Positions 12,444 through 22,762 of a stretch of DNA of 27,187 bases are shown here, piece after piece. The DNA comes from Paramarasmius palmivorus (taxonomy: Eukaryota; Basidiomycota; Agaricomycetes; Agaricales; Marasmiaceae). Position 1 is the first letter of the stretch; each line of letters opens with the position of its first letter. Both the position numbers and the translations under genes were made by a program. The notes beneath the pieces were generated by a model. The model did no database searches. It was not told the DNA's origin and was given only the letters and a program-made list of their open reading frames with translations. The stretch spans positions 1 through 27,187 of the forward strand of contig JAYKXP010000319.1 of assembly GCA_037176845.1 (NCBI GenBank), written 5' to 3'.

Positions 12444-13849
12444 CTAATCCCTCATCCTAGCAGGAATAAACCTCCTAACCACAACCTCCCTAACCGAAAA
12501 CCTCCTCAAACACGCCGGCGAATCTAGCTCTTCCTCCTTTACGCGCGTTTTTGAAGGGATCGTCACATACGCCAGTACCAACGTCTTTGTGCCCCCAAAA
12601 TCAACGTCAGCACACACACGAGAAACACCCCAAAAAAGGAAACGCACCTTCATAACCTGCGAATTAACCCTATTGACTGTACTCAACCACGACCACCCAA
12701 ACGGGGTTGAATTCTGTAAACTAGTCACAGAAGCTTCTTGGTCCGAGGGGTCTTCGTATACCGGACATACGACTACAGCGAACCTGTGCAGCTTTATCTT
12801 CAGCCCCAAAAAGCACCAAAAAAAGAAAGAAAAGCGTACTCTGCATGCGTAAACACCGGTCCACGTTTATACAACAAATAATCCACACAAAATTTTATCC
12901 CATTCTTTACTACCCATCCCAAGGAACGGTAGTGGTGGAATGCGACGTAGTGTACGAGAAAGGGATTATCCCATTGAAGTTTCAATCTAGGAGCGAGATG
13001 ACACCGTTGGAACGTCGTCCATATGGAATGTAAACTCATCGGTTCGTCCTGTACACCCACACAGTTAGTATTGTAAGAGAAACACGAAAAGCACATACCG
13101 TCTCTGGATCCAAAACACACAAACACCCCAAGCCCCACGCCAAAAAGAACGCTTCCTGAAGCGTCAACTGTAGGTGTTCCATATCCTCTTCCTCTTCTTC
13201 TTCCTCATCCCCATTATCCCCTTGCACCACCACATCCGCCTGAGGCGCAAATAAATCCCTAGTCGGCTTCCACGTAGCCCCCGAAGGAATCTCCGGACCC
13301 GAAAGCGCAGGAACCACCACCCTTCCCTCAGTCTCGAAGATGGCCTCGGCTTCAGCTGCTACGGCTGCGATAGCTCGTGCACGGTCTAGTTTGAACTGTT
13401 TCCGCTCTACACGACGTTTTTCGCGGAGTTCCTCAGAGGTCAGACCTGCATTTACCCGTCATTAGCATACAAAAGAAAAGAAAAAAGAGAGAAGGAAGCA
13501 CACCCTTTCCCTTAACCCGATCCCTAATCTTCCTCTTCAACCAACTAGGTTCACTCCTACTCAAATCTCCCTTGCCCCAAAATCCCCTAGTCCATAATAT
13601 CCGTCTATCATCCTCATTTAAAACCCAAACAGATCGAGTAGATACGTCGAAATAAGCTTGACAATGAGGATCCAAGACGCGATTGAGCGAGATACCCAAC
13701 GTGAACGAGGTTTTTTTCGGTAGTGGTAAGATGTTCTCGAAGATAATTGGTAGGGGATGAGCGTATATCCTATTATTCTCGTTCCTTCGTGCTTGAGGTT
13801 GAGATTTATGAGGACCGCCTTTTGTGTTACGGTGTCTGCCGCCTGCCAT
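12444..13849 (-). CDS. SEN2: tRNA-splicing endonuclease subunit Sen2 (catalytic)
   Basis: Sen2 is the nuclease subunit that cuts the 5' splice site of intron-containing pre-tRNAs in the Sen2-Sen34-Sen15-Sen54 complex. Exons: 13849-13504, 13445-13099, 13048-12840, 12783-12648 and 12584-12444, giving 392 aa (yeast Sen2 has 377). Residues 29-104 match the family N-terminal domain (YAHPLPIIFENILP; VWVLNEDDRRILWTRGFWGKG; LSRSEPSW). A charged helical linker with an acidic run follows. The catalytic fold contains YRSLGWVVKNGIKFCVDYLLY, with the presumed triad Tyr291, His299 (in FTHAEFA) and Lys346 (RVNSQVMK, at the end of exon 4). The Tyr-His spacing of eight matches yeast and human enzymes. All four introns (50-63 nt) keep frame, and each join restores a family motif. 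The start is the ATG at 13849; an upstream in-frame extension would run into the divergent GATA gene. All key residues are present, so it should be functional. Confidence 0.93.
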
Positions 13850-13950
13850 GATGAGTGGTGGTGAGTCGAATTTGAACCGAATAAGGACTCGGCCGCGGCG
13901 GGGGTAAAGCGACTTTGTTGACCAGACACACTTCCTCGTCGGCAGCAATT
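13850..13950. promoter_or_regulatory. Shared divergent promoter, SEN2 / GATA factor
   Basis: Only 101 bp separate the two start codons, so the core promoters and probably the 5' UTRs of both genes overlap here. I see no TATA box. A GC-rich block (CGGCCGCGGCGGGGG, about 13891-13905) sits in the middle. That the control elements are shared is inferred from geometry only. Confidence 0.55.
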
Positions 13951-16181
13951 ATGTCGGGTAGCAGTCGATACTACCCAAACCAAAACAGCTACCCTTATCC
14001 ACCTCAACAAACAGAACGACAAACCAGTTATCCTGAACGTTATGCACAGGAACCTTCGAGGAGGAGTAGTTATAGTTATCAACAACAACAAACGCCAGCA
14101 GCAGCGCCAGCTACACCTAGCACGTATCAACCGCCTCCTCCACCTCCAGCAGCAGCAGCACCCCCAGCAGCACCAGGAGGAGGATATGTAGCTCCTAGCC
14201 ATGTAGCTCCGAGTCAAACATGGAGCGGTGAAACGACGACGACGACGACGACATCTTCAAATTCTAGGCCGTTGTACTACAGTTACAACAATGCACCTAG
14301 AGAAGCACCGTCTCCAGTGTCTGAAAGAGGATATACACCTGTTCATCCTCCTCCTGCCTATGATTCACGCACTGCGACGACGACGGCTACCACCGCCAGT
14401 AGCAGCAGCAGCAGTAGCAGTATTGCACAACCAAATCCAGGATATCCAGGTTCATATTATCCACCTCAAACAGATTCATCTACTCCTCATCCACCAGCAC
14501 CACCTGCTGCTTCATCTTCTTCCTACTCTTCATACCCATACACTCAACCACCACCGCCTGCAACTCCATACACCGCAGTCCCAACAAAACCAACAACATA
14601 CGCACCTCCTCCTCCTCCTCAACGTTCATCTCGTAAACAATCCTTGGAATCTCCTACTACTCCTGTATACCAACCACCACCTCAGCATCAGAGTATACTC
14701 ACAACACCCGTTCATCCTTCTCTCGCAAATCCAACTGGTCAAAGAGAATATCGTTCTAGTTACGAGGCTCCTCGTTATGAACAACCACCTCCACCGCCGC
14801 CTCCACCTCAACGGTACGAACAACCCCCACAGCGGTCGTATGAGCAGCAACAGCAGCCTCCACCGCCGCCGCCTCCTGCTCCTCAACGAGCATACGAGCA
14901 ACCACCACCACCACGTCAATACGACCACTCTCCTCGAGGCTACGAACACGCTCCTCCTCCACCACCTCCTCAATCACACGCACCACCACCACCACCGCAG
15001 CGTTACGAGCCCCAGCCCCAGCCTCAACAACACGCTCCTCCGCCTCCGCCTCCGCCTCCACAACATCAACACCACCAACCACAACACCAACAAGCACCAC
15101 CACCACCGCCACCACCAGCCTCCGTACCCCAAATAGACTTCAACCTCCTCCTCAAAAACATGAAATTCATGCGCGAACATCTCTCTTTACTCACTCTCAA
15201 CTCTTCCGGCGAATACGACCCTGCACGCGTCGAACAGCTTTTAGGTACCGCACGTGGTGTTTGGGGTGTTTTGGACGCTGCCGCCGCACAAAACCAAAAC
15301 CAAGCACAAAACCAGGTGCAAAATCATACGCCGCCAACACCGGTACCAGAACCTGCACCTGCACCTCAACCACAACCACAAACCCAGACCCAAAACCACT
15401 GGCGACAATCCATGGCCAGAGAAAACGAATTAAAAATTCAAGAATGGGGACGGGGTGTTAAACGCGTAAGCCGCCCTTCCTTCTCTCTCTTTTTAGCGCC
15501 CAAAACTAACACATACATCCACAGGCGGCACCTTCACCAGCCCCACTCCCGCCACCACTATCAACCGCACCTCTAGCTCCTCATCACCACCAACACCAAC
15601 ACCAACAACACCAACAAGCGCCCGTACAAACCTGGGCGCCTCCTGCACCGCCACAGCCTCAACAGCCAGTCGCGCCTCCCGAGCCAGCACCTCAACCAAA
15701 ACCCGACCCAGCACCAGCCCCCATCCCAGCCTCAACACCCAGCACACCCACAACCTCCACCAAACCCGCCCCAACCTCCAAAAAACCCAAACCCCCAAAC
15801 CCCCGCCCATCTCCCCAAACAGTCGTCTCCCGAATCCTCTCCTCTCACCCCCCTCACCCCAGCACCTCTACCAACCCGTCCGAACAAACCTGCCTCGGTT
15901 GCGGCGCTACGACTACACCGGAGTGGCGCCGAGGCCCGATGGGTCCACGGACGCTGTGTAATGCCTGTGGTTTAGTTTGGGCAAAGTTGATTAAGAAGAG
16001 GGAGAAGGAGGGGTTGGGGGCGCCGGTGCCTGGGCAGGTGTTGTCTGGGGTTGGTGGTGGTGCAGGGGTTGGGGTTGGGGGTAGTGGGGGCGGGGGAAGG
16101 GGTAGGAAGGGGAAGAAGGGGGCGCAGGTGGTGGAGGAGCAGGAGGATGAGTTGTTGGATAGTGCGAGTGAGCAAGAATGA
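13951..16181 (+). CDS. GATA-type zinc-finger transcription factor
   Basis: Two exons, 13951-15465 and 15525-16181, joined by a 59-nt GT-AG intron in phase 0, give 723 aa. One GATA finger lies at residues 628-653 (genomic 15891-15968): Cys628-X2-Cys631-X18-Cys650-X2-Cys653, with [20 protein letters not shown] and then a basic tail ([10 protein letters not shown]). The X18 loop is the type seen in White-Collar-2-like and plant-type GATA factors, not the X17 AreA type. No PAS domain is visible, so it is not a standard WC-2. The first 390 residues are Pro/Ser/Gln/Tyr-rich low complexity with long polyproline, a run of six ACG codons (14233-14250) and a serine run (about 14397-14423). An ordered, probably helical segment lies at about residues 393-446 ([20 protein letters not shown]). 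The tail after the finger is Gly-rich and ends acidic. It is expected to be a nuclear DNA-binding regulator of HGATAR-like sites; the targets are unknown. Confidence 0.9.
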
Positions 16182-16898
16182 GTGATGTGCTTGGTTTCTT
16201 TGCTTGTTTGCTAGCTATGCTTTTTTTGTTCTTTCGTGGAATTGGAATGGATTTTGTTTGCCTTTTGTCTTTTGGATTGGGATTTCTCAGGTGTTTGCAG
16301 CTGCAGCGTTTTAATACCATGCGTTTTGATTTCTTTGCTACTACGTGTGCTTTGTTTTCTTGTAGAACGTACGTATATAATGATAATCGTCATGCTGTTC
16401 GAAAACTCGAAACACCCCTGCACGCCGGACGCCACAATACTAGGTACAACGTCCAAAAAAGATTGCATGCAAGCAACTACACTTTTAGAATTGAATCATC
16501 GAGGTGACGGTACAACAGGGAGTACACTTGTAAACCGTAACTGGCTGATCTTCAAAACTTCAAACACGCCAACATCGCTAGTATCGTGACGATTCCGGCG
16601 TATGCTTTAGCCTTTAAATCGTCCAACTATCGGCAGGACGTCGTTAATCTCGTCAGAGTTCTACGTCTACCTGTTTACGTCGTCAGCTAATAGAACTAAA
16701 CAACTCGAGAACACCACCAGACACAACTCACGAGGATCTGCATCGTCCTGACCCTTTCTGTCCTCGCTATATTGTCCCCAAGGTGCGACTTTCGTACTAG
16801 TAGCTTCGTCTAATATATCCTGGGCCGGCTCTGGAGATCCAAGTCGGCGCAATCAGTCATTCCATTCACTCGGTAGAACAAAAAAAAACCTGCCGCAC
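16178..16898. repeat. Direct tandem duplication, unit 1
   Basis: This starts at ATGAGTGATGTGCTTGG, which overlaps the GATA gene stop codon, and ends at CCTGCCGCAC. It holds the GATA gene 3' UTR region followed by a piece resembling the 3' flank of the minus-strand NACHT gene (see 16819-16898). The same order of sequence recurs directly after it. Small gaps separate the two copies, for example a 9-nt difference near 16440 against 17157-17172 and a GCAT repeat difference. The open frame beginning ATGAGTGATGTG is duplicated untranslated sequence, not a gene. Confidence 0.85.
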
Positions 16899-17641
16899 AT
16901 GAGTGATGTGCTTGGATGTTTTTGGTTTATGCGTTTTTTTGACTTTGGAATTGGAACGGAATGGATTCTTCTTGTCTTTTGTCTTCCTTTTGGATTGGGA
17001 TTCTCAGGTGTTTGCAGCTGCAGCGTTATAATACCATGCGTTTTGATTCCTTTTGCTACTACGTGTGCTTTGTTTTCTTGTAGAACGTACGTATATAATG
17101 ATAATCGTCATGCTGTTCGAAGACTCGAAACACCCCTGCACGCCGGACGCCACAATATCATGTTTACTAGGTACAACGTCCAAAAAAGATTGCATGCATG
17201 CAAGCAACTACACTTTTAGAATTGAATCATCGAGGTGACGGTACAACAGGGAGTACACTTGTAAACCGTAACCGGCTGATCTTCAAAACTTCAAGCTCCC
17301 ACAAACACGCCAACGTGACAATTCCGGCGTATGCTTTAGCCCTTAAATCGTCCAACTATCGGCAGGACGTCGTTAATCTCGTCAGAGTTCTACGTCTACC
17401 TGTTTACGTCGTCAGCTAAAAGAACTAAACAACTCGAGAACACCACCAGACGCACCTTACGACTCACGACCGACTCGGAGAATGGGATTTTAGGTCACCC
17501 TGACCCCTTCTGTCCTCGCCTCCATTGTCCCCAAGAGGCTTCGTAGCTTCATCTAATACATCCTGGGCCGGCTCTGGAGATCCAAGTCGGCGCAATCAGT
17601 CATTCCATTCACTCGGTAGAACAAAAAAAAACCTGCCGCAC
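16899..17641. repeat. Direct tandem duplication, unit 2
   Basis: Second copy of the unit at 16178-16898, starting with the same ATGAGTGATGTGCTTGG and ending at the same CTGCCGCAC. Beyond this the sequence continues (CTTCAGTACC...) into older NACHT-derived repeats, which unit 1 lacks at its end. The central part (about 17010-17150 against 16290-16440) is almost unchanged. The first 100 bp and the segment around 17460-17550 have drifted more. It has no coding function that I can see. Confidence 0.85.
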
Positions 17642-19425
17642 CTTCAGTACCTTCTCAGTAATAACCGGTAACCATCCGTCCATGTCCCCAGCTTCTCCCA
17701 GATCCAACTACAAGCAACGGTACTTTTGAACCATAGGAACGAGATCCCAGGCCTAATACAGGTACGAGGATCTCGCGCACTGCTCGAGTTGGCCAACCGG
17801 TCTACAGAAGAACCATCGAACCACTGGCAAGACAGGCATGCCTCGTTGTTAATCCCATCGTCGACCTGTTTACGTCGTCAGCTAAAATAACTCGAGAACA
17901 CCACCACCTTACGACTCACGACCGAGAATGGGATTTCTACGTCACCCTGACCCCATCTGTCCTCGCCTTCCCAACAGTACATCATCCTTCGTAGCTTCGT
18001 ACATGGGTCCAAGTCGACACTACATTCGTGGGACGTATACGCATCATCATCATCGTCTGTCCAAAAACTCGACACTCGACACTCCGCAGCTTTGAAATCG
18101 CAGTAGTCGTAGGGGCAACTTGGGCTTTATCCGAGCCATAGCGCACGGGGAGAATGAGAGGTCTTCGTAGCAGCTAGGCTGGCTCTGGGGATCCAACGCC
18201 CAAGTTGATACTACGGCGGTGTAATTCAGTCATTCCATCCACTCGGTAGAACAGAAAACCAGCCGCACCTTCATTATCTTCCCAGGAATAACCGCCTGTT
18301 CGTCCCTGTTGTCGACGCCAGTGTCCAAGCCAACGGGAGATTCGGTGTCCCCAGGGGTTGGTGTCAGCGCTGGTATGGTTGTATAGCCATAAGAATCTCG
18401 TCTCTGCGTCAACTCTGCTGGAAATAGGCAGGCAAATCTTAAACACCCTTTTTGGATTAGGTCGTCTTCCTACAAGAGAGTTGAATCAGATTAAAGCTAA
18501 ATGTAACAAAGAACAAGAACGTACCCAGACCCAACCTCGTAAGACGGCTGGCGTCTTTGAGAGTTGTATCCTCACAAACCCTATTCCATAATTTTGCATT
18601 GGCCTGCCCAGAGATTTGAGCGGCAGTTCGATGATTTGAAAGTCAACGCGTCAGCTAAAGAATCTCGGAAACGCCACCAGACGCACCAACGAGCGAAAAT
18701 AGCCCTGAAATCGACGCCTTTCGCAATAATCCCGGCTGTTATGGTAGGCACGCCAATATACTCGAAAAGTTCAACAGCTATAAATATAACGTTTAACGTC
18801 CAAGGGTATAACAAGCACAAGATTGCAAGCACTTTTGAACCATAGGTACGGGATCCAGGGCCTTAGGTTGTCCGGACTGCGGTATATGGTCGGGTACGCG
18901 AGTTGGCCAACCGGTCTACAGAAGAACAATTCCAGCGCGATTCCGGCGCGTGCAGTCGATTTGGACTTGGTATCTGAATCGCAGGAGAGGTGTGCAACTG
19001 GGGGCATGCCATGTTGTCAATCTCGTCGGAAATGGAGAGTTCTACCTGTTTAAGCCGTCAGCTAAAAGAAACTTGAGAACGCCACCAGACGCACCTAACG
19101 ACCGAAAATGGTATTTGAAGTACGATCTACGTCGCCCTGACCCCTTTGAGCGCTGAGATTCAACAGTACTACATCATCCTCAATACCCTGGGGTGTTCCT
19201 TCAGTAGTGTAACCAACAGGGATAGTAGTGAGTGTCGAACCACAAGCCTTCGCAACTTCGTAGTATACCCTGGGCCGGCTCTGGAGATCCTGGATCCAAG
19301 TCAACACTACAGTGGTGCAATTCGGTCATTCCATTCGCTCGGCGGAACAAAAAACCTGCCGCACCTTCAGTATCTTCTCAGGAATGACCGTCCGTCCATG
19401 TTGCCAGTTTCTCATAAGGTCCATA
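17642..19425 (-). pseudogene. Array of decayed NACHT-gene 3' modules
   Basis: Downstream of the NACHT gene the same sequence blocks recur in degenerate form. Block A (read on plus: CCTGGGCCGGCTCTGGAGAT ... CATTCCATTCACTCGGTAGAAC) is at about 16819, 17562, 18173 and 19268. Block B (ACCTGTTTACGTCGTCAGCT ... ACCACCAGACGCAC) is at about 16667, 17395, 17862, 18641 and 19043. Block C (TTTTGAACCATAGG ... GTTGGCCAACCGGTCTACAG) is at about 17725 and 18833. On the minus strand some copies still read as protein-like pieces (GSPEPAQDILDEAT at about 16800; EYIGVPTITAGIIAKG at about 18720), but stops and frameshifts break them. I interpret this as repeated local duplication followed by decay. A dispersed repeat family that happens to include NACHT sequence is an alternative. 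Confidence 0.7.
18173..18620 (-). pseudogene. Broken copy of NACHT gene exons 3-4
   Basis: Read on the minus strand this repeats the end of the intact NACHT gene. It has the end of exon 3 (ANAKLWNRV against ANAQLWRRV; GAGGTTGGGTCTG before the donor), the same intron (GTACGTTC...CTCTTGTAG, about 18521-18472) and exon 4 starting GAAGACGACCTAATCCAA. Compared with the intact exon it has lost 13 nt after GCAGAG, which shifts the frame, and the end of exon 3 is scrambled. A displaced frame stays open through to about 18174 (WEDNEGAAGFLFYR ... GSPEPA). It is not expected to make a functional protein. Confidence 0.7.
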
Positions 19426-21931
19426 CTACCGTGGCGGGTACGGTACTGTACGGTATCGATTTCGAGCAACAAGTGTTCGCCTATTCGTCCCTGTTGTCGG
19501 CGGTCCGCCATATAGCCATGAAAAGCTTGTCTCTGCGTCAACTCCATCCTCATACTCTGCCGGAAATAGCTGGGCAAATCTTAGACGCTCTTTCACCAAT
19601 CTTCTAAATTGGATTAGGTCGTCTTCCTACAAGAGAGTCAAATCAGATTAAAGCTAAATCAAACAAAGAACGTACCCAGACCCAGCTTTGAGAGACAGTT
19701 TCCGAACGATTGGCATCCTTGATATCCTCACATAGCTGAGATAGTCCATTGTTCATCTTGACCGCTCGGTATACCCTACGCCACAACTGTGCGTTGGCTC
19801 TTGCGAGATGAATGGCTCTCCAACCAGCGGGAACCGCCATTGAGTGGTTTGAGTGGCAGTCCGGCGGCAATACGAGTACTTCGCTGGAGTACGGTCCTTT
19901 TGGACACTTAAAAAGGGAAATTTCTCGTAGATCCCAGTCCAACCAACCTCCGACCGTCCAGAACAATAATTCCGTCTCAAAGCAATCCTCAAGTACTACA
20001 TTCGCTGCGGCATCCGGAGGAAAAGCAAGGCGAAACTCCCCTGTAGATAAGAATGCTTCCACTGCCTGGGGGAACGACTCAACCCCAAAAGACTGTGATT
20101 CTCAATTGATACAAGTAAGATCATGACAGCCCGGGTACGCACCTTGGCCCAGACAAGAAGCTCCCCAAGGGCAGCAGCACCACACTGTTTAATTGGATCT
20201 TTGCATACCACTGTCAAGCCCACTAAAGAATAGAGATCACATTTAGACAATGCCTGGAGTAGATCAGGACTTGGCGAGGTCACTGTCTGTAGAACCATTG
20301 GCCATATATCAACGAGTAGAAGTAACTCCAAAGCTGGATGTAGCTTATAGATTTTCTCCTGCCACAGAGATAAGGCCTCAGCGTGTGACTGCGATTGGTG
20401 TGGGGGATAGTGTTGCACAAAGTCTGAGAGTATTCGGAGCGAGAATAGAGCTAAACATTGCAAATACTCTGCCTGTGACATGCGTGGAGTGTGATAGAGA
20501 GTGGAGCGATTAGGATCAACGAGAAACTCTGTGAATGTGGCGTGGGCAATGGATACGTCTTCGTTGGCCTCGTTGTCTCTTGGAATCTGAAGTACCGAAT
20601 GCAGCGTATCCAGTGCTACTGCGACTTCACTTTCATTGAATTCCAAAAGCTGCGCAAGCATTGCGGGAGATCGCCATGCGAAATCACTACAACCCTTGTC
20701 ACGGTAGGGCCATCTCGATTCCGGCGATCGGAGGTTATGAGGTGTGACTAGCAGTCGCAATATTGGCTGAACTTTGTGCCATTGGTAGCACGTCGATAGG
20801 ATTTGATTATAAAGAGCATCCAATGGTTCGTACGGCGAATTTGAATCTCCCTCCACCCAAATACGAAGGATTGTTGTTAAGCGATTCTGAGGAAGGTCGT
20901 ATTGGGTATCGATGTACTTGATGACTGTGACTGCGAAAATCATCTGCTTGTCGGCTCTGCGTACGAGCTCATCGACGACATGGGACCCGGGCCACAGGGG
21001 CATTTCGTGAATCAAAGCTTTTTGGTACTTCCGTCGTAGTCGAGTAAACTCCTTAGTGAAGTATGTCTCGATATCGCGGTTCAGCTCCTCCAGGGAATTC
21101 ATATCAAAGGATTCCAGACCTCCATCAAAATCCAAGCACTTCACAGCATCACGGATCTGGAACTCGGGTCGACTGCATAAGAGGATGATCCATGGAGGGA
21201 AACTGGGTGCGGCGAGAAGCTCTCGGAGCATTTCCAGTACTCTCTCTTGTTCAGAAGTACTGATGCATTCGTCGAGACCATCAACAATGAGAAGTTTAGG
21301 ATGATCCTTTCGTACAGCCTGTTTGACCCCAGAGCATGGTTTAAGGATCAACTCCTGCAGCTGCCTCTCGCAAACTTTGAGGAAGATGTTTGGGTCTTCG
21401 CAAATAGCGCCGATAATCCCTGGTCGAAGAGCATCGCGCAGAGGTGATCCTGCCTTGCAAAACTGATACGCAAGACTGGCAACAAAGGGGTCTATCTTGT
21501 CTCGTGTGGAATCGTTCCGTGAAAAGAAGAATGCGCCACCGAGCATCCCAGACGCAGCATACTTCTCAGCGATGTGCTGTGCGACTGCTGACTTGCCCAG
21601 CCCAGCCGTGCCGTAGAGCCAAACAATGCTAGCGGTTCGCGAGCTGTTCTCCGCCCAATCAATGATTTTTTTGATTATCTGGCTGCGGGTACCAGTATGG
21701 CAATTGGGTGGAGGAAAACGCGCCTCGGAATCGTAACATGCTGCAGGAGCGGCATTTTGTGCTAAGCGTTCGAAAGCTCTTGACTCTGCGCTTCATAGTA
21801 AGCTTCATTAGGTGTTAGAACTGGGGAGAAAACTCACTGGCTTCATCGCTATAGACAATATTAATCTGATCACCATGCACTACATTATTCGCTCCTCCCT
21901 CAACGTGGACCTGAGAGCCATTGAAGGCCAT
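19426..21931 (-). CDS. NACHT-domain NTPase (fungal NLR-like protein)
   Basis: NACHT proteins are STAND NTPases that act as switch-like sensors; in fungi some control non-self recognition and cell death. Exons: 21931-21838, 21785-20143, 20065-19676 and 19626-19426, giving 775 aa. Residues 1-31 form a short Gly/Asn-rich strand-like head (VEGGANNVVHGDQINIVYS). Then comes FERLAQNAAPAACYDSEARF, a usual lead-in to agaricomycete NACHT domains. Walker A is GTAGLGKS at residues 90-97 (21612-21589). Walker B is LLIVDGLDEC at about 196-205. The CSRPEF block and the later EPLDALYNQIL and ATFTEFLVDP blocks are typical of the NACHT/winged-helix region. No WD40, ankyrin or TPR repeats follow; the C-terminus (GWRAIHLARANAQLWRRVYRA and on) is unassigned. 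The last intron and last exon are supported by a decayed copy with the same structure at 18173-18620. The exon 2/3 join (77-nt intron) and the true stop are the weaker points. Confidence 0.85.
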
Positions 21932-22762
21932 TCCTATGGGTATGTCGTGGGTGGCGGTGAAGAATGTTGAAGTAGTCGATGGAAAGACAAGGGTTTTAGC
22001 AGGGGTTGCGGAAAAGGTATGTCAACAGTCATTCGACTGGTCTGGCAGTGCCAGAAAAATTCAACGTTTCAACCACGGCAGCACACAGCCTTGAGCCCTG
22101 AGCCCATACATAATGACAGGGAGCATGTTCTCATCACCAGCATCTTCCGTCGATCTTTATTGATTCATCCCAACGTAATGAAAACGATGAACCAAATATT
22201 TAGCGGCATGGATGATACCGACCCCTCACGTTGTATTCATTGTTCAACGAGTATCTGTACACCGAAAACCCCTGAGTTCGAAGTTTAGAGAAACTCTCAG
22301 CTATCGACAACTTTACAACGTACTGTTTTTGTGATACGGGGCTCTCGGTCGTCACTTGCTGAAGAAGAGAGGTAATAGTATGCCCGCGATAAAGCGGTAG
22401 TCGGCTGGGGTTACGGAGAACTTCGCAGTGGGATATCGCGAGAAGTTCTGGCGCTGTGACAGGACTAGTATTTGGCTCGAAGTGCTGGGAAGTGGTGTTC
22501 GCTATGTGGCTATAGGGTTGACTTGAAGGATTGCGTAGAGGAAAGTAAGGAGATAATACAGTGAATGTGAGAAGCAAAGTGGAACTGGAGCAAATATGTA
22601 AGACGCGTTTGGCCTCGCTTGGCGTGAGTATGCTGCAGCTGTCTATGATCGTCACATCCTCCATGACTTTGTGTGTGATTATGCCCATCTATGATTATTA
22701 CGAATGCCACTTAGTCTAATTTTTTATAACATCCAAAGATTCACTAAATTCCAGCTCCTCCT
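21932..22762. other. Intergenic region upstream of the NACHT gene
   Basis: About 830 bp between the siderophore transporter stop and the NACHT start, holding the NACHT promoter. A minus-strand frame from ATG 22688 to 22200 (162 codons, MGIITHKVMEDVTIID...) lies 75 nt beyond the transporter stop. It has no recognisable domain and ordinary composition, so it could be a small hypothetical gene or chance. I see no repeats or RNA genes. Confidence 0.4.

Noticed and set aside
14228..15136. A 302-codon plus-strand frame and several long minus-strand frames within the GATA gene
   Set aside because: They are shadows of the Pro/Gln/Ser repeat-rich exon 1: low-complexity codons stay open in all frames and encode runs of His, Leu, Arg or Trp without any domain.
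13951..16181. Idea that this GATA factor is the iron repressor of the nearby siderophore transporter
   Set aside because: SreA/Fep1/Urbs1-type repressors have two fingers (or one) with a Cys-rich segment between or beside them, and a different finger class. This protein has one X18 finger and no Cys-rich segment.
16899..17219. Frames starting ATGAGTGATGTG in both tandem units, resembling a duplicated small gene
   Set aside because: In unit 1 the ATG overlaps the GATA stop codon and the frame reads through its 3' UTR. The two frames diverge by frameshifts between units, so there is no sign of selection for a protein.
19146..19607. A 153-codon plus-strand frame with an ATG
   Set aside because: It is antisense to NACHT exon 4 and its repeated 3' flank. 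The minus strand carries the family-like sequence and splice signals.
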